This document shows positions 1-6,635 of a DNA stretch of 32,678 nucleotides, piece after piece (the stretch's first letter is position 1; every line of letters starts with the position of its first letter). Position numbers and translations under genes: made by a program. Origin of the DNA: Mycoplasma sp. CAG:877 (GTDB lineage: Bacteria > Bacillota_I > Bacilli_A > RF39 > UBA660); the NCBI GenBank assembly GCA_000433455.1, contig HF992491.1, positions 2,241 to 34,918 on the forward strand. Reading direction: 5' to 3'. The notes below the pieces were generated by a model, which worked only from the letters and a program-made list of their open reading frames with translations, was not told the DNA's origin and made no database searches.

Positions 1-33
1 TTGAACTAAATCCACAACAAAGAAATACATATA

Positions 34-42
34 TGCTATAAT
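34..42 (+). promoter_or_regulatory. Extended -10 promoter of the nucleoside phosphorylase gene
   Basis: TGCTATAAT is a perfect -10 hexamer preceded by the TGn extension. No good -35 lies 16-18 bases upstream. The start point would be near 49, leaving a very short leader with the AAGGTG ribosome binding site at 50-55. Confidence 0.5.
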
Positions 43-60
43 CAAATAGAAGGTGATAAT

Positions 61-828
61 ATGATTTTAGAAGAATATGATGAAACATTAAATTCAACAT
101 TCGATCCATATGAAGTTGAAAATGTAATTGAAGGTTTCCCTAAAACTGGAGTAACTTGCTTTTCAAAAAAATTATTTGATCAATTAGTAAGTAGGTTTGG
201 TGGTGTAGAAATAGCACTATCTTCAAATGGAAACGGCAAATCGCCAATATACAAAATCAATTATGATGGAAAAGACTTGGCTTTGTTTATGTCTAGAGTT
301 GGCGCACCAGCATGTATTGTTCAATATGAAGAATTATTTGCTATGGGATTAGAAAGAATAATTGTTTTTGGAACGTGTGGCGTACTTGATAAATCAATAG
401 ATGATTTGGCTGTAATAATTCCAGATTCAGCTATTAGAGATGAGGGAACAAGTTACCATTATTTAAAATCAGCAAGGGAAATAACTGTAAATCCAAAATA
501 TAAAAAAGAATTTATTAAATTACTAAAAGAACATAATTATTCCTATGTAACAGGGAAAGTGTGGACTACAGATGCTCCATATCGAGAAACAAGAAAAAAA
601 GTATTGGCCAGAAAAGAAGAAGGCTGTATATGTGTTGATATGGAATGTTCAGCAATATCAGCTTTAGCTAAATTTAGAGATAAAGAAGTTTTTCAATTCT
701 TTTATGCAGCAGACAATTTAGATTCAGCAAAGTGGGATAAAAGATCTTTAGGAAGTAATGAAAAGTTAAGTGACAAAGAAATGATTGGATTATTGGCAAT
801 TAAATTTGCTATAAGTTTAAATAAATAA
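61..828 (+). CDS. Nucleoside phosphorylase (PNP/UDP phosphorylase family)
   Basis: A 255-residue protein of the PNP_UDP_1 family, which splits purine or pyrimidine nucleosides with phosphate into base and (deoxy)ribose-1-phosphate in cytosolic salvage. The family glycine-rich segment is seen as FGTCGVLD near residue 102. The nucleoside-binding signature VDMECSAI (residues 192-199) carries the Met-Glu pair that contacts the ribose. Length is normal for the family. ATG 61 is chosen because AAGGTGAT precedes it by about five bases. The gene stands alone behind its own extended -10. Uridine phosphorylase-like specificity is the best guess, but the substrate cannot be read from the sequence. Confidence 0.88.
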   Translation: MILEEYDETLNSTFDPYEVENVIEGFPKTGVTCFSKKLFDQLVSRFGGVEIALSSNGNGKSPIYKINYDGKDLALFMSRVGAPACIVQYEELFAMGLERIIVFGTCGVLDKSIDDLAVIIPDSAIRDEGTSYHYLKSAREITVNPKYKKEFIKLLKEHNYSYVTGKVWTTDAPYRETRKKVLARKEEGCICVDMECSAISALAKFRDKEVFQFFYAADNLDSAKWDKRSLGSNEKLSDKEMIGLLAIKFAISLNK

Positions 829-936
829 TCCATTTTAGATGCGACTATACCTTTAGAATGTATAATAAAATCTAAAGTTGTCATTAATCTTACAAAATAG
901 TCTATGAGTATGATAAATTATGTATAGGTGATTAAG

Positions 937-1413
937 ATGAATTATGAAATAGTTGATGTAAAACAAGAAGAAAAAGACAAACTACATAAATTGTTACAAT
1001 ATGCATTGTATGATGGTTCACAATATATTGATAATGATATAAATGAGGACTGTATATTTGAATATAAATGGTTTGATAAATATTTTACTGATAATAATAG
1101 AAATGCCTATTTTATTAAAAGTGGAAATAGATATTTAGGCATGGTTATGGTAAATGAAAATTTAAAATTTAATAAAACAGGTAAATGTATAGCTGAATTT
1201 TTGATAATGCCAAGATTTAGAAAAAATCATATTGGAAAAAATGTAGCCTATAAAATATTCGAAAAATTTAAGGGTGATTGGGAAGTTCAACCAATGGAAA
1301 ACAATCCTGGTGCATACTCATTTTGGAAAAAAATCATATCTGAATATACAAATGGTAACTACATAACTAAAAATGATGGTATAGAAGATGTATTTATTTT
1401 TAACAATAAGTAG
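937..1413 (+). CDS. GNAT-family N-acetyltransferase
   Basis: About 158 residues with a GNAT fold. The acetyl-CoA-binding region is IAEFLIMPRFRKNHIGKNVA, the usual beta4 plus R/Q-x-x-G-x-G/A loop in the form RKNHIG. It is followed by the 'WEVQPMENNPGAYSFWKKI' segment typical of small acetyltransferases that act on amines of small molecules or proteins. ATG 937 is preferred over GTG 928 because the AGGTG at 925-929 sits at correct spacing for 937 and overlaps the GTG itself. The substrate is unknown. It is separated from the next gene by a terminator and looks monocistronic. Confidence 0.82.
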   Translation: MNYEIVDVKQEEKDKLHKLLQYALYDGSQYIDNDINEDCIFEYKWFDKYFTDNNRNAYFIKSGNRYLGMVMVNENLKFNKTGKCIAEFLIMPRFRKNHIGKNVAYKIFEKFKGDWEVQPMENNPGAYSFWKKIISEYTNGNYITKNDGIEDVFIFNNK

Positions 1414-1550
1414 AAACGTCTATTTTCACAAATAATAGAATAGAAAAGTAGAAAAGATGTAAATGTTGTACAGCTTATAAATAATTTCTAATTAGATGGT
1501 TTTAATCCACGATTTACAGGGACAGTCTATTTAATGTATGTATTACAAAT

Positions 1551-1573
1551 AAAGGTGCATAACACCTTTTTTC
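1551..1573 (+). terminator. Intrinsic terminator after the acetyltransferase gene
   Basis: AAAGGTG (1551-1557) pairs with CACCTTT (1563-1569) across a five-base loop and runs into further T residues. It ends about 33 bases before the next start codon, so it separates the genes at 937-1413 and 1606-2634. The rest of 1414-1550 is AT-rich and shows nothing recognisable. Confidence 0.75.
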
Positions 1574-1605
1574 TATGATAGAATATAAGCAAGAGGACTG
1601 ATACC

Positions 1606-2634
1606 ATGACATTAGAAGAAGAGATTTTTAAAAAAAGAGAACTAGATACTAAAAAACTACTAGAATATGGTTTTATAAAAAACAATGATTACTTAGAATA
1701 TAAAAAACTAATATTAAATAATACCTTTGAAATAGTAATAACAGTAAAAGAAAATAAAATAAATGGAAAAGTAATAGATAAAGAATTTGATGATGAATAT
1801 TTAAATTATAGATTAGAAAACCAAACAGGTGAATTTGTAAATACCATAAGAGATGAATTTGTACATACTCTAGAAGATATAAAAGAAAACTGTACTATAA
1901 ACAAATTATTTGTAAATGATCAATCTAATAGACTAGCCAATTTAATATTAAAAAAGTATTCAGATTCCCCAGAATTTTTATTTAATGATGATACAACAGG
2001 TGTATTTAGAAATAAAAATAATAAAAAATGGTATGGTATCATCCTAAATGTTGACTATAAAAAGTTTTATAAAAAAGATGGTAAAGTTGATATAATAAAC
2101 ATAAAGCTAAATCCTAATAAAATAGATAATTTAATTAACGAAAAAGGCTTTTTTAGAGCATTCCATATGAATAAAAAATCTTGGGTAAGTATCATTTTAG
2201 ATGATACAGTAAAAGATGAGAAAATAATGAAATTAATTGATGAGAGTTATAATTATACAGTAGATACAAACGAATGGGTATTACCTGCAAATCCTAACTA
2301 CTTTGATATATTTGAATATATGAAAAATAGAAAAACAGTAGAATGGAAGCAACCTAAAAATATAAACGTAGGAGATAATGTATACATATATATTGGTGCT
2401 CCAGTATCAGCAATTATTTATAAAACAGTAGTATTAGAAAAAGATATAAATAACTATTATTCAGATAGAAAAACAATGATTCTAAAAATATTAAAAGAAT
2501 ATGATAGAGATAAATATACATTCAATAAGGTAAAAGAATACGATTTACGAGCAGTAAGAGGCCCACGAAAAATGCCTAAAAAATTAATCGATAAAATAAA
2601 AGATGATGAAAACATGGAAGAATTAGAAAACTAA
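1606..2634 (+). CDS. YjbR/MmcQ-like protein fused to a C-terminal EVE (PUA-like) domain
   Basis: A 342-residue cytosolic protein with no membrane segments. Residues about 100-225 resemble the YjbR/MmcQ fold: the 'EFLFNDDTTGVFRNKNNKKW' region, then SWVSIILDDTVKDEKIMKLI, matching the family's ending in which a helix follows W-x-x-V-x-L. Residues about 228-330 begin WVLPANPNYFDIFEYM and continue with WKQPKNINVGDNVYIY, the pattern of EVE domains, which bind modified bases in nucleic acid. The N-terminal 100 residues are lysine/glutamate-rich and unassigned. AAGAGG precedes ATG 1606. It may share a transcript with the genes at 2674 and 3700. The YjbR and EVE calls are from sequence pattern; a role in recognising modified DNA or RNA is inference. 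Confidence 0.7.
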   Translation: MTLEEEIFKKRELDTKKLLEYGFIKNNDYLEYKKLILNNTFEIVITVKENKINGKVIDKEFDDEYLNYRLENQTGEFVNTIRDEFVHTLEDIKENCTINKLFVNDQSNRLANLILKKYSDSPEFLFNDDTTGVFRNKNNKKWYGIILNVDYKKFYKKDGKVDIINIKLNPNKIDNLINEKGFFRAFHMNKKSWVSIILDDTVKDEKIMKLIDESYNYTVDTNEWVLPANPNYFDIFEYMKNRKTVEWKQPKNINVGDNVYIYIGAPVSAIIYKTVVLEKDINNYYSDRKTMILKILKEYDRDKYTFNKVKEYDLRAVRGPRKMPKKLIDKIKDDENMEELEN

Positions 2635-2673
2635 AGTAAGAATCAGAAATCAAAAAATAAGGAGGAGAAAAAA

Positions 2674-3645
2674 GTGAGTTTAGAAGAGTTAAGAAAAGAA
2701 TGGTCAGAATATGAAGCATATCAAAGAGAAAACAATCAAGATACATTGAGATATACAACTTTTTTTAATGAGTTTATTGTAGATTTTAATAAATCACTCT
2801 CCGATGAGGAATATACATGTTTAAAAAATGCTCATCAAACAATAGAAAATATTCGACAAACAAAGGGTAATCTAACAGAGAAAAATATTATTAATTTAAC
2901 GGCAAGCTTTCTAGGAAAAATATCTGAAAATCTACAAAAAAAGTTTTTAGATTATGCTAGTGATAGTATTTCTATAAGTGAAGAATATGATAAAAGTGGA
3001 TGCGATTATTATAAAAAAATAGTTAATGATAAAGTTGAATATTATAGTAAGATTCGTCTAAAGAAAACTGGTACACTATATGATGTTTTCGTATTAGTTC
3101 ATGAGTATTTTCATTCGTTAACTGATGTATCTGACTATAAAGATAAAATATCGTTAAGCAAACAGAGTATAGATATAATTCAGGAAACAATCTCAATTTT
3201 AGGAGAATTAGCTTGTGCTAAGAGTTTAGAAAAAGATTATCCACAAGAAACACTAAATTATCTTTACTGGAGAATCTACGAAGAAATGTATAGTAAAATA
3301 GGCTCATACAGACTATTAATGAAATACGCCACAGAACTACAAAAAGTAGAAAGTATAGAACAGTTGCAAGAAAAATTTTATCTTCCAGAAATAATTGATG
3401 TTGTGGAAAGAAAAATATTACCAATAAGTCCTAATCACATACTTGGTACAATATCATCAGTAGAATTACTTCATAGCAAAAATATGGAAGAGATTTTCAG
3501 TTTATTAAAAGCAATATATACAAAAGTTGATAACCAAGAGATTGAATCTGTAGCTGATGATTTCCCAAAACAAATAAATTCACATAAATTTGCAGAAATA
3601 GTCAAAGTAGAACTAATATCAAGCAATCATAAAAATACCCAATAA
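2674..3645 (+). CDS. Putative zinc metallopeptidase (HExxH, M3-like spacing)
   Basis: A 323-residue, mostly helical, soluble protein with no signal peptide. H143-E144-x-x-H147 (VLVHEYFHSL) is a gluzincin zinc site. E171 follows 23 residues after H147 inside IIQETISILGE and is a good third ligand. That spacing resembles M3 oligoendopeptidases, but the protein is about half their length and lacks an evident N-terminal region, so it is either a compact relative or a separate family. The start is GTG 2674, supported by AAGGAGGAG eight bases upstream. It lies 39 bases after the YjbR-EVE gene and probably shares its transcript. The substrate is unknown. Confidence 0.62.
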   Translation: MSLEELRKEWSEYEAYQRENNQDTLRYTTFFNEFIVDFNKSLSDEEYTCLKNAHQTIENIRQTKGNLTEKNIINLTASFLGKISENLQKKFLDYASDSISISEEYDKSGCDYYKKIVNDKVEYYSKIRLKKTGTLYDVFVLVHEYFHSLTDVSDYKDKISLSKQSIDIIQETISILGELACAKSLEKDYPQETLNYLYWRIYEEMYSKIGSYRLLMKYATELQKVESIEQLQEKFYLPEIIDVVERKILPISPNHILGTISSVELLHSKNMEEIFSLLKAIYTKVDNQEIESVADDFPKQINSHKFAEIVKVELISSNHKNTQ

Positions 3646-3699
3646 ACCCAATGATTGTACTAAAATATCAAAATTAGAGCATAAAGGAGAAAAATAATT

Positions 3700-4818
3700 A
3701 TGATAGTAAAAAATAATTACAATGAATGTATAACAAACTTAGCTTGTTCAATAAGAAAATATTTTAATTTAGAATATAGACATAACACACTTGAATATAT
3801 TGATAAATTATTAGAAGAGAAAAAACCTAAAAATGTAGTAACCATATTATGTGATGGTATGGGTTCCAATATCATGGATAGAATGTTAGAAGCAAATAGT
3901 TTTCTTATAAAACATCGCCTTAAACCAATAACAACAGTTTTTCCAGCCACAACTGTAGCAGCAACTACTTCTATGATGACAGGACTAAATCCTGTTGAAA
4001 CAGCCATGTTAGGATGGGATATGTACTATAAAGATATAGATAAAACCATAACAACATTCTTTCATTCAGAAAAAGAAGATGCAGAACATAAACCATTACC
4101 AGAAGCTCGTGAATATAATGATAAACATATGATTAGAAAGTCAATTATGGAAGAGATAAATGAAAAGGGAATTGATACCGGACATATATTATTTCCATTT
4201 GGTCCAAATTCATACAAGGACATTGATGATATGTTTAACAAAATAGAATCATTATGTAATGAACCTGGTAAAAAATATATTTATGCCTATGATGAAGATC
4301 CAGATCATACGATGCATGAACTTGGCTGTGATACAGAAAAAGTAAAAGACATAATTAAAGACATAAATAAAAAAGTAGAAGAACTAAGCAAAAAACTAAA
4401 AGACACAATAATTTTTGTTGTAGCTGATCACGGACACAAAAACGTAGAAAATGTAATGTTAAAAGATTATCCTGACATAGTAGAGTGTTTAGAAAGAAAT
4501 ACCTCACTTGAACCTAGAGCGGTTAACTTTTTTATCAAAGACAACCATAAAGAAGTATTCCCAACAATATTTAATAAGCATTTTAAAGGCGATTTTGACT
4601 TATATAAAATGCAAGAAGTAATTGATTCTAGGCTTTTTGGAGATGGAGAAGAAAATGAAGTCTATAGAGATATATTGGGAGATTTTTTAGCAATAGCCAA
4701 AACCGATAAAACTTTACTATATAATGGTGGTGAAGTTTTAAAATCACAACATGCAGGATATACAGACGATGAGATATATGTACCGCTAATTGTAATAGAT
4801 ACAGATAAAGAAAATTAA
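3700..4818 (+). CDS. Alkaline-phosphatase-superfamily phosphodiesterase/pyrophosphatase
   Basis: A 372-residue protein of the type I phosphodiesterase/nucleotide pyrophosphatase group, two-metal enzymes that hydrolyse phospho- or sulfo-esters. The metal-binding aspartate is in TILCDGMGSNI near residue 51. The nucleophile Thr lies in VFPATTVAATTSMMTG near residue 83, the standard placement. The second metal site is VADHGHK near residue 244, and the final His is in SQHAGYTDDE near the C-terminus. All expected motifs are present, so it should be active. There is no signal peptide, so it is probably cytosolic. AAAGGAG precedes the start. The substrate (nucleotide, phosphonate or lipid headgroup) cannot be told. 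Confidence 0.8.
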   Translation: MIVKNNYNECITNLACSIRKYFNLEYRHNTLEYIDKLLEEKKPKNVVTILCDGMGSNIMDRMLEANSFLIKHRLKPITTVFPATTVAATTSMMTGLNPVETAMLGWDMYYKDIDKTITTFFHSEKEDAEHKPLPEAREYNDKHMIRKSIMEEINEKGIDTGHILFPFGPNSYKDIDDMFNKIESLCNEPGKKYIYAYDEDPDHTMHELGCDTEKVKDIIKDINKKVEELSKKLKDTIIFVVADHGHKNVENVMLKDYPDIVECLERNTSLEPRAVNFFIKDNHKEVFPTIFNKHFKGDFDLYKMQEVIDSRLFGDGEENEVYRDILGDFLAIAKTDKTLLYNGGEVLKSQHAGYTDDEIYVPLIVIDTDKEN

Positions 4819-4961
4819 ATGTATAAAAGCACAAAAAAGACATAATTATACACAAATACATTCTAAAAAATGTAGCACGAAAACAAATATAAAACTATAA
4901 AAAACACAAAAAACTTCTCTACCTGAAATGGTATTACTATAAAAATATTTGGAGGTGTAAC

Positions 4962-5849
4962 ATGATTTTAAATGTATCTGGAAGAACTGATGTAGTAGCA
5001 TTTTATTCAGAGTGGTTCATGAATAGATATAAAGAAGGGTTTATCGACGTTAGAAATCCCTTTAACCAAAAATTAGTTAGCAGAATATACTTTGAAGATG
5101 TTGACTTAATTCTATTTTGTACCAAAAATCCCATGCCAATAATAAAAAGACTAGCTGAAATAAATAAACCTATTATTTTTCATGTAACTATAACTCCGTA
5201 CAAAAAAGAAATTGAACCAAATGTTCCTTCAAAAAGAAAAATAATTGATTCGGTAAAAGAGATATCTAAAATAGTAGGGATAGAAAACCTAATAATTAGA
5301 TATGATCCAATATTATTAAGTGACAAATACACTCCAGAATATCATGTGAAAGCATTTAAAAGGTTGTGTTCATTATTGAACGGTTCTGTTAACAAGATAA
5401 TAGTGTCTTTTATTGATGATTATAAAAATGTAAGAAAAAATGAAAAGTTACTTAACTATCGTGTCTTTACTGAAGATGATTACCGAGTAATTGGTACTAA
5501 CTTTAGTAAAATTGCCAAAGAAAATAACATGACAGTTCAAACTTGTTTTGAAGAAAGAAACTTAACTGAATATGGTTTTATAAAAGGAGAATGTCTATCT
5601 CATGAGTCAGCTTATAAACTAACTGGAAAAACATATAAAAGCTGGGTTGCTAGAAAAGAAAGAAAATGTAATTGTGTTCAAATGGTAGATGTAGGCGTTT
5701 ATAATTCATGTAAGCACTTTTGTAAATACTGTTATGCAAACTTTGATGAGAAACAAGTAAATAATAACTATCTAAATCATGATAAATTATCTTCATTACT
5801 AATAGGAAAATTAGAAAAAGATGATATTATAAAAAGAAGAGTAAAATAA
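4962..5849 (+). CDS. DUF1848 family, radical-SAM-like protein with C-terminal Cys motif
   Basis: A 295-residue protein of the DUF1848 family, recognised by its opening MILNVSGRTDVVAFYSEWF and by FCTKNPMPII and IIRYDPILLS, which look like strands of a TIM-type barrel. Near the C-terminus C236-x-C238 is followed by C250-x3-C254-x2-C257 in the context YNSCKHFCKYCYANFD. This is the spacing of a radical SAM [4Fe-4S] site, although it lies at the end instead of the beginning of the protein. GGAGGTG precedes ATG 4962. The reaction is unknown for the family. The 143 bases before it hold only AT-rich sequence. Confidence 0.8.
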   Translation: MILNVSGRTDVVAFYSEWFMNRYKEGFIDVRNPFNQKLVSRIYFEDVDLILFCTKNPMPIIKRLAEINKPIIFHVTITPYKKEIEPNVPSKRKIIDSVKEISKIVGIENLIIRYDPILLSDKYTPEYHVKAFKRLCSLLNGSVNKIIVSFIDDYKNVRKNEKLLNYRVFTEDDYRVIGTNFSKIAKENNMTVQTCFEERNLTEYGFIKGECLSHESAYKLTGKTYKSWVARKERKCNCVQMVDVGVYNSCKHFCKYCYANFDEKQVNNNYLNHDKLSSLLIGKLEKDDIIKRRVK

Positions 5850-5851
5850 TA

Positions 5852-5860
5852 TGTTATGAT
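5852..5860 (+). promoter_or_regulatory. Extended -10 promoter of the second acetyltransferase
   Basis: TGTTATGAT (TGn plus TATGAT) lies right after the DUF1848 stop codon and about 34 bases before ATG 5894. No convincing -35 is seen. Confidence 0.4.
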
Positions 5861-5893
5861 AAAGAAAAAGTATTTACAAAGAAGGAAAAATTT

Positions 5894-6361
5894 ATGAAAA
5901 TTGAATTACCAAAATTATCAGATCATAAAAGAATAAATGAACTTGCTATTAAATTGCATGAGTATCATGTAGAATGGAGACCGGATATTTTTATTCATAC
6001 TGATGAGGTTATATCAAAAGAAGAATTACAAGAAATGATTGCTAACGAAAAGATGTTTGTTGCCAAAGAAGATAACAAGGTATTAGGCTATATAATTTTA
6101 GGGCCAATACGCGAGGATCATAAAAATGGCTATAATTATAGAAAACAATTAGAACTAGCTGCCTTAATAGTAGATGATACAACACGCAATAAAGGAATCG
6201 GTACAGCACTAATGAAAAAAGCATTAGAATATGCCAAAGAAAATAATTGTACAGATGTAAGATTAACAGTAAATGAAGAAAATGAAAAAGCAATTAAGTT
6301 ATATGAAAAATTAGGAATGAAGGTTAGAAATATTGCCTATACAATGAAAATAGATAAGTAA
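5894..6361 (+). CDS. GNAT-family N-acetyltransferase
   Basis: A 155-residue GNAT protein with a complete acetyl-CoA site. Motif A reads LAALIVDDTTRNKGIGTALM (R-N-K-G-I-G is the pyrophosphate loop). Motif B is VRLTVNEENEKAIKLYEKLG, ending in the common YEKLGMK signature. This layout matches ribosomal-protein and small-molecule acetyltransferases; no substrate can be assigned. AGAAGGA lies about seven bases before ATG 5894. Transcription would end at the terminator at 6543-6570, about 180 bases downstream, so the transcript would carry the unusual repeat-rich tail described separately. Confidence 0.85.
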   Translation: MKIELPKLSDHKRINELAIKLHEYHVEWRPDIFIHTDEVISKEELQEMIANEKMFVAKEDNKVLGYIILGPIREDHKNGYNYRKQLELAALIVDDTTRNKGIGTALMKKALEYAKENNCTDVRLTVNEENEKAIKLYEKLGMKVRNIAYTMKIDK

Positions 6362-6390
6362 ATTTAAAGAATAAATCTTACTAAAAAAAA

Positions 6391-6518
6391 ATATCCACTA
6401 TTTTTGTGGAAAAATAAAAAATAAAGATAATAATCAAAATATATAATCCACAGTTTTTGTGGAAAAGTGAAAAACAATAAAAAAATAAAAATGCGCTATT
6501 AACAATTATTGTGGATAT
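6391..6518. repeat. Cluster of DnaA-box-like TCCACA/TGTGGA motifs in an AT-rich gap
   Basis: Compared with the DnaA box TTATCCACA, the gap contains TAATCCACA (6444-6452), TGTGGATAT (6510-6518), TGTGGAAAA (6405-6413 and 6458-6466), each one mismatch away, and ATATCCACT (6391-6399), two mismatches away. The first four occur as two inverted pairs that can also fold as small hairpins (TCCAC/GTGGA, 6394-6410; TCCACA/TGTGGA, 6449-6463 region). The surrounding sequence is almost pure A/T. It may be a DnaA-binding or titration site, or simply repeated hairpins. Confidence 0.4.
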
Positions 6519-6542
6519 TTATAATAACTATTCAAAAAATAT

Positions 6543-6570
6543 AAAGAAAGGCATAGAACTTTCTTTTTTT
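6543..6570 (+). terminator. Intrinsic terminator upstream of the acyltransferase gene
   Basis: AAAGAAAG (6543-6550) pairs with CTTTCTTT (6559-6566) across an eight-base loop and is followed by T residues to 6570. Confidence 0.65.
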
Positions 6571-6593
6571 ATCTTCTTAAAGAACACAATAAG

Positions 6594-6602
6594 TGATATA
6601 AT
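6594..6602 (+). promoter_or_regulatory. Extended -10 promoter of the OatA-like gene
   Basis: TGATATAAT is a perfect -10 with a TGn extension. The -35 candidate TTCTTA (6574-6579) is weak but at 17-base spacing. The start codon is 34 bases downstream behind AAGGAGG. Confidence 0.55.
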
Positions 6603-6635
6603 TTAGTAACGAGAGTAGTGTAAGGAGGAACGACA

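Noticed and set aside
928..936. GTG 928 as the start of the first acetyltransferase
   Set aside because: The GTG is part of the AGGTG that serves as ribosome binding site for ATG 937.
1500..1530. Possible transposon end or REP-type remnant (GGGACAGT word)
   Set aside because: There is only one copy, with no inverted partner and no transposase fragment.
3717..4007. A 96-codon open frame on the - strand inside the phosphodiesterase gene
   Set aside because: It has no ribosome binding site, and it is a shadow of a gene with clear motifs; the same holds for the other antisense frames.
6391..6518. Chromosomal replication origin
   Set aside because: No dnaA, dnaN, gyr or parAB gene is nearby, so the DnaA-like cluster is reported only as a possible binding site.
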